This document shows positions 8,427 to 17,204 of a stretch of 64,000 nucleotides of DNA, one piece after another (the first letter of the stretch is position 1; the number at the start of each line of letters is the position of its first letter). A program made the position numbers and the translations under genes. The notes below the pieces were generated by a model. The model ran no database searches and had not been told where the DNA came from. It worked only from the letters and a program-made list of their open reading frames with translations. The DNA is from an uncultured Lachnospiraceae bacterium. GTDB lineage: Bacteria; Bacillota; Clostridia; Lachnospirales; Lachnospiraceae. The stretch lies in contig URMK01000035.1 of assembly GCA_900548905.1 (NCBI GenBank), positions 5,709-69,708 on the forward strand, given 5' to 3'.

Positions 8427-9914
8427 TTACTTTACTATTCTCGCTTCTATTGTCACGACTCCGGCCCTTGGCACTGTGAATTCACGGTTCAAATCCACAC
8501 TCTGTGTGCGCACCGTCACCCGATTCGGTTCCTCAAAGGTGTTATGGGCATGATAATCCTCCTCGGCAAGCACCTGCATCAGCGCCGTCCCTTCCAGCTG
8601 TTTTCCAACCGGTGTCAGGCAGAGCGAAGCATCCTGCTGTGCGGATAAATTGGCAATGGTTATGGTTACCATATCGTCTTTATAGGAAGCCGACACGGAC
8701 AGATTCTCAATCTCCTCTTCTGTTTCCTCCCTGCCGATAAAAGGAATCCGTTCCTTTTCCACCGCCGTACGGATAGCTTCCGCCCCCTGGTGCCCTTTGT
8801 ACATATCGAAAACATGATATGTTGGGGTTACGATACAATGCTCTCCCGATGCCAGGAACAGCGCGTGCAGATTATTTACAAGCTGTGCCACATTCGCCAT
8901 GAGAATCTTCTCACAATGGTTATTGAAAATATTCAGTGTCAGGGCCGCGACAACCGCATCCCTCATGGTACTCTGCTGCTCAAACAGGTTATATCCCCTG
9001 CTGGGGCCGGAACCGTCCGGATGCCAGCAGCCCCATTCATCTATCACCAGCTTTGCATGTTCCTGCATGCCATAGGCTTCCACAATGCTCCAGTGTCTCT
9101 TCAGTATCTCTTCCATACGAAGCGCCTGTTGTAACTGCTGATACCATTCATCCCGGGAAAAGTCCACGGGATCTCCGGCAAATCCGCAGTAATAGTGCAA
9201 GGACAGGCCGTGCATATGCTTTTCGGAACTGTCCATGGTTTCCAGAAAATTTTTCGTCCAGGCATAGTCATCCCCATTGGGGCCGCAGGCGATCAGCACC
9301 TTTTCGTTCTGCATGTTGTCCGCCTGGGAGGAGAATCTCCTGAATTCATGGGCATACTGCTGCGGAGTCATATTACCGCCCCCGCCCCAGTTTTCATTGC
9401 CAATTCCCCAGTATTTCACATCGAAGGGAGCGGGATGGCCGTTTTGTGCCCGTTCGTCTGCAAGGCTGGTTGTCCCCGCCGGGGAATTGCAGTAATCCAT
9501 CCAACTGCGGATATGGAGGGGAGAGACAGAAGTCAGATTCGCCGCAAAGTAGGGTTGTGTTCCCACCTGTTCGCAGAAATCCATGAATTCGTGGGTCCCC
9601 ACTTCATTTGTCTCATATCTCCCATCCCAGTTCGTCCACCAGTTGGGGCGTACCGGCCTTTTGCTTCCGATGCCGTCCCGCCAGTCATACGTTTCCGCAA
9701 AGCAGCCTCCCGGCCATCGGAGTACCGGGGGATGAATCGCTTTGAATTTATCAATCAGGAATTTGCGGAAGCCGTTTGTATTCTCCACGGGGGAAGCTTT
9801 TCCCACCCACATGCCGTCATAAATGACACCTCCGATATGTTCTGCAAAATGGCCGTATATCTCCGGCGCAATGGTTCCCAGTTCCTCCGGAAACATTAAA
9901 TAAAGTTTTTTCAC
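8427..9914 (-). CDS. GH51 alpha-L-arabinofuranosidase
   Basis: A 495-residue intracellular-type GH51 enzyme that removes alpha-L-arabinofuranosyl residues from arabinan or arabinoxylan oligosaccharides. The (beta/alpha)8 barrel starts with APEIYGHFAEHIGG; VLRWPGGCFAETYDWRDGIG is the family fingerprint. The acid/base is Glu174 in IGNENWGGGG and the nucleophile is Glu293 in VIDEWGCWHP. A C-terminal beta-sandwich follows. There is no signal peptide. The start codon is GTG at 9914, with AGAGGAA at the right distance. It is the last gene of the lipoprotein-permease-permease-GH51 unit, implying cytoplasmic processing of the imported oligosaccharide. Confidence 0.95.
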   Translation of the reverse strand: MKKLYLMFPEELGTIAPEIYGHFAEHIGGVIYDGMWVGKASPVENTNGFRKFLIDKFKAIHPPVLRWPGGCFAETYDWRDGIGSKRPVRPNWWTNWDGRYETNEVGTHEFMDFCEQVGTQPYFAANLTSVSPLHIRSWMDYCNSPAGTTSLADERAQNGHPAPFDVKYWGIGNENWGGGGNMTPQQYAHEFRRFSSQADNMQNEKVLIACGPNGDDYAWTKNFLETMDSSEKHMHGLSLHYYCGFAGDPVDFSRDEWYQQLQQALRMEEILKRHWSIVEAYGMQEHAKLVIDEWGCWHPDGSGPSRGYNLFEQQSTMRDAVVAALTLNIFNNHCEKILMANVAQLVNNLHALFLASGEHCIVTPTYHVFDMYKGHQGAEAIRTAVEKERIPFIGREETEEEIENLSVSASYKDDMVTITIANLSAQQDASLCLTPVGKQLEGTALMQVLAEEDYHAHNTFEEPNRVTVRTQSVDLNREFTVPRAGVVTIEARIVK

Positions 9915-9934
9915 TTGTTCCTCTTTCCTCTCTG

Positions 9935-10822
9935 TTATTCTTTCACCGATCCCAACGTCAGACCGGACACAAAAAACCGCTGCATGAAGGGATAGAAAAT
10001 GACGATAGGCAGTGACGCCACCACTACCTTGGCTGCATTGAAGGTTTTTAATGAAGTCAGTACCTCCAGTTCTTCCGCCGTCAGGGAGGAACTGGACACA
10101 TCGATATTCGAATTGGTCAGCGTCTGGATATAGCTCTGCAGAGGCATATTGCTGGGCGTATTCATGAGCAGCAGCCCGTCAAAGAAGTTATTCCAGTGGC
10201 CCACAACGGAGAACACGGTTACCGTGGCTATTGCGGGCAGCGCCAGGGGCACACAGATCTTCATCATCATCTGGACCGGATTGATTCCGTCCAGAAGTGC
10301 CGATTCCTTGATTTCCTTTGGAAGGTTGCGGAAGAAATTCATCAGAAGGATGGTATTGTATACCGGAAGCGCCCCGGGAATGACCAGCGCCCATATGGAG
10401 TCCATCAGGCCTGTGGCCTTGATAATAAAGTACCAGGGCACAAGGCTTGCCCCGAACATCATGGCAAATATCAGAAACCACATATAGACCTTACGTCCGG
10501 GAAAATCCTTCTCATCCTGGGACAGGGCGAAGGCGGTGATCACCGTAAGAACCAGGTTCAGCCCTCCTCCCAGCACCACTCTTTGTATGGATATCCACAT
10601 CGCCTGCATGAATTTGGCGTCTGTAAGCAGTACCTTGTAAGGGGAAAAGGACAGCTCCACAGGCCATAAGTACACTCTGCCCGCCAGAGCCGCATTTTTA
10701 CTGCTTAAGGACAGTGCCACCACATGCATGATCGGTATCAGGCAGCTTAAGCCGAACAGTACGAGCAATACCAGCACCACAGCATCGAATGCCCGGTTTT
10801 TCCATGATTTATATTTTTTCAT
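9935..10822 (-). CDS. Sugar ABC transporter permease (LplC-type)
   Basis: A 295-residue inner permease with about six transmembrane segments, belonging to the MalG/LplC branch of carbohydrate importers. The cytoplasmic coupling loop that docks on the ATPase is KESALLDGINPVQMMMKI, a slightly divergent EAA loop in which the usual first Ala is replaced. It sits 21 bp before the GH51 gene and 68 bp after the partner permease. No ATP-binding subunit is encoded nearby, so a shared MsmX/MsmK-type ATPase encoded elsewhere is expected. Confidence 0.92.
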   Translation of the reverse strand: MKKYKSWKNRAFDAVVLVLLVLFGLSCLIPIMHVVALSLSSKNAALAGRVYLWPVELSFSPYKVLLTDAKFMQAMWISIQRVVLGGGLNLVLTVITAFALSQDEKDFPGRKVYMWFLIFAMMFGASLVPWYFIIKATGLMDSIWALVIPGALPVYNTILLMNFFRNLPKEIKESALLDGINPVQMMMKICVPLALPAIATVTVFSVVGHWNNFFDGLLLMNTPSNMPLQSYIQTLTNSNIDVSSSSLTAEELEVLTSLKTFNAAKVVVASLPIVIFYPFMQRFFVSGLTLGSVKE

Positions 10823-10890
10823 ATTTCCTCTTTTCCGCTGCCGGAGAACAGCTGTTGCATAGCGGCTGAAAGCCCGTCACTTTCAATCCC

Positions 10891-11832
10891 CTAGAAAATC
10901 CGGTAGTTTGCAAATTTTTTAGCCAGTCCGTGGGCCGTTACGATCATGATAAAGCTGATGACCGATTTCAGCAGGCCGATCGCTGTCGCCAGGGAATACT
11001 GGGCATTCACAAAGCTCATCCGATAGACATAAGTGTCGATGATATCTCCGCTCTGGTATACGATGGGACTGTACATATTATAGATTTGGTCAAAGCCTGC
11101 ATTCAGTATATTGGCGATATTCAGGGTGGCTACGAGCACAACGGTCACGCGGATGCCGGGCAGGGTGATATGCCATATTTTAGCGAGCCTTCCCGCGCCG
11201 TCCACATCCGCGGCTTCATATAATTCCGGATTGATCCCCATCAGGGCCGCGATAAAAATGATCGCGCCATAACCGAATTCCTTCCATACATCCGTCGCAA
11301 TGATCACGCCCTGGAAGAATTTGTTGGAACCAAGAAACATAAGCGGCTCTTTCAGAATCCCCGCATTCATCAGCATCTGGTTTACCACTCCGTTGGTATC
11401 AAGAAGATTTTTGAAAATAGTCGCCAGAATAACCCAGGAAAGAAAATGAGGCAGAAAGCAGATTGTCTGAACCGATTTTTTGAACTTTACGCCGCCTATC
11501 TCATTCAGCAATATGGCAAACACCATGGACAGGACCATGGTGAGCACCAGTTTCCCCACAGCTATAGTAAAGGAGTTTATGAAAATACGTCCGGTATCGG
11601 GAAGGATAAGCATACGTCTGAAATTATCCAGCCCCACCCATTTGGATTTCAGGAAGCCTGTAATCGGCTGGAAATTCTGGAATGCCATGATATTTCCGAA
11701 AAATGGTATGATAGTATAGATGAACAGGACCAGAAAGCCCGGAAGCATCAGCAGATGGTACTGCCAGGTCTGTTTGATGGTAACCTTACGGCCGCCGCTC
11801 ACTTTTCTTTGCTGTTTGATTGGCTTTTTCAT
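10891..11832 (-). CDS. Sugar ABC transporter permease (LplB-type)
   Basis: A 313-residue membrane protein with a basic N-terminal tail and about six transmembrane helices. The EAA coupling loop YEAADVDGAGRLAKIWHITLP is well conserved apart from being longer in its tail. It pairs with the LplC-type permease downstream to form the membrane channel of the importer. GAGAGGAAA precedes the ATG. It lies 106 bp after the lipoprotein gene, within the same transcription unit. Confidence 0.92.
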   Translation of the reverse strand: MKKPIKQQRKVSGGRKVTIKQTWQYHLLMLPGFLVLFIYTIIPFFGNIMAFQNFQPITGFLKSKWVGLDNFRRMLILPDTGRIFINSFTIAVGKLVLTMVLSMVFAILLNEIGGVKFKKSVQTICFLPHFLSWVILATIFKNLLDTNGVVNQMLMNAGILKEPLMFLGSNKFFQGVIIATDVWKEFGYGAIIFIAALMGINPELYEAADVDGAGRLAKIWHITLPGIRVTVVLVATLNIANILNAGFDQIYNMYSPIVYQSGDIIDTYVYRMSFVNAQYSLATAIGLLKSVISFIMIVTAHGLAKKFANYRIF

Positions 11833-11938
11833 TGATTTCCTCTCTTTGCCCTTGTATTCAGTAAAACCGGACGGCAGAATACCTACGGCCGTCCGGTTCC
11901 CAACTTGTTACCCATTTCTGCCTTTATCCGGCTGTGCT

Positions 11939-13669
11939 TTACTGTGCGTTAACCATATCGTTGATTTCCTGGGTGATGGTATCTCCGCCCAGGGCTTTCC
12001 ACTGTTCCACAAAGCTGTCAAACTCATCCACGGAAACGTCGCCGGTCAATACCTGGAGGAAGAATTCATCCTCCTGGGTTTTCAGTGTCCCCCAAAGGGA
12101 TTCCATGGAAGGGCTGTCTGCGTAGGTAGCCGCATATACCTGGTTCAGCTGATCCGCATTTTTCTGGACGGTCCATGCGCCGTTCGCCCAGCCCCAGCCG
12201 TTTGCCGTGGTGATATTGGTATCCGCTGCTTTCCGGAAGCCGTCGTTGATCACTGTGGTATAGCCGTTGTACCAGGTCTTGCCGTCTCCGCTCAGGTCCT
12301 CATAAGCCACCTTACCGTCGATACAGTCCATAACCGACTGAATCTGCTTTTCTTTGGCATCATAATCACAATGAAGGACATTGATGGGGAAATAGTGCCA
12401 GGAGAAGGGATCGTCCATGCCGTTGGGGCGTACGCCGTCCGCCTGTCCCTGATCCAGATCGTACTGATAATTGATTGTCTTTACTACAGCTTCCTTGATT
12501 TCTTCGGAGCAGCCCTTCTTCACCACCACATAGGTGCTGGTAGGGCTCTTCATGGGAACGTTCAGCTTGCCTTCCGCCGATACGGGAGCCAGATAGGAAT
12601 TCCAGTATACCGAATCGTCCGCCCCTTCCAGCATGGATACGACAGGCCACTGGTTGGACCACCATGCACCGAAGAAGATGCCGGCCTGTCCGTTATTGAT
12701 CATCTCCACGCACTGGTCGCCGTCCCTGACTGCAAAGGAAGGGTCAATGACGCCGTCCTGCACCAGCTTGCGGATTTCCGTAAGTGCGGTTTTGGTTTCT
12801 TCCGTCGTGGAACCATATACCACCGAACCGTCTTCCTGCGTGATCCACATCTTGGGGTACGCATTGAATGCGGTAAAGAGGCCGTTCATATGCCAGGCGC
12901 CGCCGCCGGACTGTACGATATCTTTGGAACCTACGATCCCGGTATTCACATTGCCGCCGGAATTCTTTTCCATAAAGGCCTTTGCGATTGCCACAATATC
13001 ATCAATCGTTTCAGGCTCTTCCAGTCCCAGCTCTTCCATCCAGTCACCGCGGATGTATACAAGGGGAACTGCATCCATACCCGGCTGGATATCCGGTATT
13101 GCCATCAGCTTCCCGTCAAAGGTAGCCAGATTCTCGGAAATACCGTTGGTGGAATCAAAGCATTTCGTCAGCCCCTCCGAACGATAGGTATAGAAGGCAT
13201 CCGTCATATCCTCCACCGCCCCTGCATTCACCAGCTGTACCAGCTGTGTGTAGGTTACATTCATGACATCCGGCATATCCCCGGATGCGATCGCCATGGC
13301 AACCTTGGTTTCATACTGTGTGTCGTCCACAGAGAAATCATAAATATATTCCACATTCAGATTATCCTGCAGATATTTTACGATATAATTGTTGTGGGAA
13401 TCTTCCCCGTCCGCATAGGTTACGTTGGCGGATTCCGCCCTTCCTATATGTATGGCCGTCACCTCGCCGTCCACAGGCCCGTAGGGATCCACCTCTTCTC
13501 CTGCTGCCGCATCTGTGGCCTGCGCCTCAGCCGACGGCTGTTCGGCTGCCGCAGCTTCACTGTCTGCCGGCGCTGCGGCTTCCTGTGAACTTCCTCCCCC
13601 ACAGCCGGCCAGCGCCGACAGTGTCAATCCCATTGCGAGCAATACAGACAATATCTTTTTCCTCTTCAT
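11939..13669 (-). CDS. Extracellular sugar-binding lipoprotein (LplA-like)
   Basis: Captures the oligosaccharide outside the cell and delivers it to the two permeases. The N-terminus is a lipoprotein signal, KRKKILSVLLAMGLTLSA then LAGC, giving lipidation at Cys23. An Ala/Glu/Ser-rich linker (residues about 28-60) follows, then a long binding domain; at about 576 residues it belongs to the large solute-binding class used for oligosaccharides. The start is the ATG at 13669, which has AGGAGG seven nt upstream; the frame continues 13 codons further upstream without a good site. It is the first gene of module A. Confidence 0.92.
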   Translation of the reverse strand: MKRKKILSVLLAMGLTLSALAGCGGGSSQEAAAPADSEAAAAEQPSAEAQATDAAAGEEVDPYGPVDGEVTAIHIGRAESANVTYADGEDSHNNYIVKYLQDNLNVEYIYDFSVDDTQYETKVAMAIASGDMPDVMNVTYTQLVQLVNAGAVEDMTDAFYTYRSEGLTKCFDSTNGISENLATFDGKLMAIPDIQPGMDAVPLVYIRGDWMEELGLEEPETIDDIVAIAKAFMEKNSGGNVNTGIVGSKDIVQSGGGAWHMNGLFTAFNAYPKMWITQEDGSVVYGSTTEETKTALTEIRKLVQDGVIDPSFAVRDGDQCVEMINNGQAGIFFGAWWSNQWPVVSMLEGADDSVYWNSYLAPVSAEGKLNVPMKSPTSTYVVVKKGCSEEIKEAVVKTINYQYDLDQGQADGVRPNGMDDPFSWHYFPINVLHCDYDAKEKQIQSVMDCIDGKVAYEDLSGDGKTWYNGYTTVINDGFRKAADTNITTANGWGWANGAWTVQKNADQLNQVYAATYADSPSMESLWGTLKTQEDEFFLQVLTGDVSVDEFDSFVEQWKALGGDTITQEINDMVNAQ

Positions 13670-13743
13670 GACAATCCTCCTTTTTTTCATCAAAAGTAAG
13701 GCTTTCACCGGCGCCGATAGAATTCCTTTTCTTTATGTTTTCT

Positions 13744-13772
13744 ATTGTAGCCCCTCCCTTTTTTCAGGTAAA
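13744..13772 (-). promoter_or_regulatory. Probable promoter of sugar module A
   Basis: On the minus strand TTTACC (13767-13772), a 17-bp spacer and TACAAT (13744-13749) lie about 75 bp upstream of the lipoprotein start, in the divergent region shared with the YesN-type regulator gene. Confidence 0.6.
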
Positions 13773-13893
13773 TAAAAGGATATTATCATACATGCCACAA
13801 AATTACCCACTTTGTTTACGCCACTGTTTTCTTCCTTAAAAATGGTATAGAATCATAACAATACCTGGGAGCCAAAGAAAGGAGTATACACTT

Positions 13894-15390
13894 ATGTACG
13901 AAATTCTGATCGTGGATGATTCTGTTCTTGATATTGACTGTATCAGATTCCTGATAGAAAAATACGAATTCCCCCTTCATGCCGTAACTGCGGTGAACGG
14001 AAATGAAGCCCTTTCTCTTCTGAAGAAAAAGGGCGTGCACATTGATATTCTTCTTACCGATATTAAAATGCCTTTTATGGACGGCCTGGAGCTTTCCCGG
14101 GAGGTGCGCCGGCTTTCTCCGGATACGAAAATCGTCATTTTCAGCGGTTTTAATGATTTTGAATATGCGAAAACAGCCATTACCATCGGTGTGGAAAACT
14201 ATCTGATGAAACCCATCATCCCTTCTGATTTTGAAGCTACGATACGGAAGGTTATCCGTTCCATCGATGCAAGGCGGGAACAGGAAAAGCACCAGAAACG
14301 CCAGACCCGTATCATAAAAAGCCATATTCTCTGGCAGGCCATCAACCATACGGCCGCGCCCGACAGTCTCACCGAATACCTGGATCCCTATTACAGCCTG
14401 CTCCTGATTGAATGTGACAATGAATTCTTCAGTTCTGTGAATGAGGAGTTTCCGGAAAAGCTGAAGGACCTTCTTTCCATTCCCTTCGACTATCTGAATC
14501 TGTATCCCTCCAGAAGCCTTTTGTTTATCAAGAAGCCGCTGAAGGACACCTGGCTGCTGGCGGCGGCCCAGTCCATCTGTCTGGCCGCACAGGAAGAATA
14601 TGATCAGAAATGCTATATTACCTTTGATGAAATCCCGGATAACACCCCTATTGCAGCGGTTTATTCCCGGCTGGAAAAGAAAATAGAAACCCGTTTCTTT
14701 TTCCCGGACCGCAACATTCTTCTTCCAAATGATCCGGGACATACCTATTCCGCCGCGGGGCATATATCCATGGATATCCTGGCGGATGATCTGAAGCTGC
14801 AGGACTACGACTCCTTCCATTCCCACCTGGAAGAAATTTTTGACTCCCTGAAGGACGACAAAACCCAGTCTCTGATCTATGTAAAATACTGCTTTACGGA
14901 AATGGTAAAGGTACTCAGCCAGGCAGGGAGCGGCACGCATTGGGATCTGAATGCCCTGGCGGAACAGATATTTAGTTCCTCCAATATCCTGGAATTGATG
15001 GACATGATACGCAGTCTGTCCGCCTCCATACAGAAAGCCCCTTCCGGGGAAAATACCCCGGTGCTGAAAACAGAGAAAATACGCCAGTATATTTATCAGA
15101 ATTATTCACAGCCGCTGACTCTGGATGAAATCGCGTCCCATTTCTATCTCAGTCCCAATTACCTGTGTTCCATATTTAAAAAAGAAAACGGCTGCAACCT
15201 GATCAAATTCATTAACGATTACCGGCTGAAAAAAGCCTCACAGCTTCTGTCCGGCACACAGATGAAAATACATCTCGTTGCGGAGGCCGTGGGTTTTCGG
15301 AACACATCTTATTTCTGCCAGCGCTTCCGGGATTTCTACGGCGAAACGCCCGAAAGCTTCCGGCAGAGCCACAGCAGCAATTTACCCTGA
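13894..15390 (+). CDS. YesN-type response regulator with AraC DNA-binding domain
   Basis: A 498-residue regulator. The receiver domain (1-125) has the acidic pocket VDDS and phosphorylation site Asp56 in LLTDIKMPFMDG. A divergent middle domain follows. The C-terminal AraC-type double helix-turn-helix (about 395-495) includes LTLDEIASHFYLSPNYLCS and VAEAVGFRNTSYFCQRFR. AAGGAG precedes the ATG. It is followed after 12 bp by its sensor kinase and transcribed away from module A, which it most likely activates when the cognate sugar is sensed. Confidence 0.93.
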   Translation: MYEILIVDDSVLDIDCIRFLIEKYEFPLHAVTAVNGNEALSLLKKKGVHIDILLTDIKMPFMDGLELSREVRRLSPDTKIVIFSGFNDFEYAKTAITIGVENYLMKPIIPSDFEATIRKVIRSIDARREQEKHQKRQTRIIKSHILWQAINHTAAPDSLTEYLDPYYSLLLIECDNEFFSSVNEEFPEKLKDLLSIPFDYLNLYPSRSLLFIKKPLKDTWLLAAAQSICLAAQEEYDQKCYITFDEIPDNTPIAAVYSRLEKKIETRFFFPDRNILLPNDPGHTYSAAGHISMDILADDLKLQDYDSFHSHLEEIFDSLKDDKTQSLIYVKYCFTEMVKVLSQAGSGTHWDLNALAEQIFSSSNILELMDMIRSLSASIQKAPSGENTPVLKTEKIRQYIYQNYSQPLTLDEIASHFYLSPNYLCSIFKKENGCNLIKFINDYRLKKASQLLSGTQMKIHLVAEAVGFRNTSYFCQRFRDFYGETPESFRQSHSSNLP

Positions 15391-15402
15391 CAGGAGGATG
15401 GC

Positions 15403-17163
15403 ATGTTCAGAATGTTTTACCCGTTACGTTCCCGCTTTCTTAATATGAAAATACGAAATAAGGTGTTTTTTATTTTTATTCTGGTCGGTGTCCTCCCGTT
15501 TCTGTGTTACATCACCCTGTCCAACCGCTTTACCAACCAGCTGATCCTGGAACGTGAAACGACTCTCACGGAGCTGGCTCTGGACCAGGCGGTCACTTAT
15601 ATTGAAAACAAGCTGGAAACCTATAACAACCTGTCCAACTACATGTTTAATAACACCTCCATCCTTGAAGTGCTCAACAAAGAGTACGGAACCGATTATT
15701 TCCAGATGTACAAGGCTTACCAGGATACCATAGAGCCTCTGTTCCAGACCTACTATGCCCTGCACCCGGATCTTTTGAATCTGACCATCTATTCTTCCTG
15801 TGATCTGCATCCCTATAACGGCTATATCCAGTCCTTTTCCGCCTTAAGCGGACAGGAATGGTTTTCCCTCGTCTCCGGCCGGTATTCCCCCACCTGGACC
15901 ATCCTGGAGGAGAACAGCAAAAAAAGCCTGTATTCCACCAGGCTTATCGGGGATTCCCGCAAATACAGGACGCTGAATTATCTCTGTCTGCAGGTGGACT
16001 ATGAATCTTTGTTTGCCCCGCTGTATACCGTATCGGAGGGCGATTACCGGATTGTGATCACCGATTCCGCCGGATCCCTTGTCTTTTCCAATGTGGAGAT
16101 ACCGGCTTCTTTTGATACCAAAACCGGTATCTCCGGTATCATGACGGATGAATCCGGCAAAGGCCATATGCTCCTGACAAACCAGATCCATGCTACCGGC
16201 TGGCAGGTTCATTTTTCCAAGTCCTATGACTCCCTGGTGGACTATGTGAACTCCATCACCGGGGTAATCTATGCTTTCGGCTGGATCATCCTGGTATTTC
16301 TGGGCATTATGGTTCTTATCATCACCGTTTCCATTGTCTCTCCTATCGAAACACTCACCGCCAAGATACGGGAAGTGAGAAATGGGGATATGAGCCATCT
16401 CACCGTCGATCTGGAGGATAACAGAAAGGACGAAATCGGTGTCCTTTTCCGTAACTTTTCTCGTATGATGGGGCAAATCCATCATTATATTGAGGTGAAT
16501 CTTAAGAACGAACTGGAAAAGAAAAATTACCAGCAGAAAATTCTGTACGCCCAGATCAACCCTCACTTTCTATACAACTCCCTGTCCCTGATCAACAGCC
16601 GGGCCATTCTTACCGGCCAGGACGATATCAGCAGCATGGTCATTCTCCTGTCCACCTTTTACCGCACGGCCCTGAACAAGGGAAGGGATACCACCACACT
16701 GGAAAATGAGCTGCAGAATATCCAGGCCTATATCCAGATCCAGCTTCTTTCCTATAGCGAATATATCCGCGTCATATATGATATTGATTATTCCCTTTCT
16801 CCGGTCGCTTTCCCCAATTTCATCCTTCAGCCGCTGGTGGAAAATGCACTGGATCACGGGCTGAAAAACAGTCTCCGGGAGGATAAATGCCTCACTATTA
16901 CGGTGGAACGGGAAAATCCCGCCGGAGAGGTTCCGGACTATGGGCCCTCCGGCCAGCACGTTATCATCCGGATAGAGGATAACGGGATAGGAATGGACGA
17001 AGAAACCGTTTCCTCCCTTTTCCGGATAAAAACCAGCGGCTATGGGCTGAAAAATGTAAATGACCGCCTGAAGCTGCTGTATGGAAATGATTTCAGCCTC
17101 ACCATTACAAGCCGCGCCGGCGAGGGGACTCTGACGGTGCTGACGGTGCCGCTGGATCCGTAA
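15403..17163 (+). CDS. YesM-type sensor histidine kinase
   Basis: A 586-residue membrane kinase. The first transmembrane helix is near residues 20-40 (VFFIFILVGVLPFLCYI). An extracellular Cache-like sensor of about 240 residues follows, then a second helix near 287-311 and a HAMP linker (VSPIETLTAKIREV). The HisKA-type phosphoacceptor His is in QINPHFLYNSL; the ATPase domain has the N box LQPLVENALDHGL and the G motif IEDNGIGMDE. AGGAGGATGGC precedes the ATG. It forms a pair with the YesN regulator just upstream. The signal is probably the sugar, or its binding-protein complex, of module A (inference). Confidence 0.93.
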   Translation: MFRMFYPLRSRFLNMKIRNKVFFIFILVGVLPFLCYITLSNRFTNQLILERETTLTELALDQAVTYIENKLETYNNLSNYMFNNTSILEVLNKEYGTDYFQMYKAYQDTIEPLFQTYYALHPDLLNLTIYSSCDLHPYNGYIQSFSALSGQEWFSLVSGRYSPTWTILEENSKKSLYSTRLIGDSRKYRTLNYLCLQVDYESLFAPLYTVSEGDYRIVITDSAGSLVFSNVEIPASFDTKTGISGIMTDESGKGHMLLTNQIHATGWQVHFSKSYDSLVDYVNSITGVIYAFGWIILVFLGIMVLIITVSIVSPIETLTAKIREVRNGDMSHLTVDLEDNRKDEIGVLFRNFSRMMGQIHHYIEVNLKNELEKKNYQQKILYAQINPHFLYNSLSLINSRAILTGQDDISSMVILLSTFYRTALNKGRDTTTLENELQNIQAYIQIQLLSYSEYIRVIYDIDYSLSPVAFPNFILQPLVENALDHGLKNSLREDKCLTITVERENPAGEVPDYGPSGQHVIIRIEDNGIGMDEETVSSLFRIKTSGYGLKNVNDRLKLLYGNDFSLTITSRAGEGTLTVLTVPLDP

Positions 17164-17204
17164 GGCTTGTCATTTTCCGTTCCATCTGCCCGCCGGTTCT
17201 GCGC

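Noticed and set aside
11720..13588. Long open frame on the plus strand opposite the module A lipoprotein gene
   Set aside because: It is antisense to a clear solute-binding protein gene, has no ribosome binding site and gives a Cys/His-rich product of no family; it is a codon-usage shadow.
13816..14940. Open frame of about 374 codons on the minus strand
   Set aside because: Opposite the YesN-type regulator, whose receiver and AraC motifs are intact.
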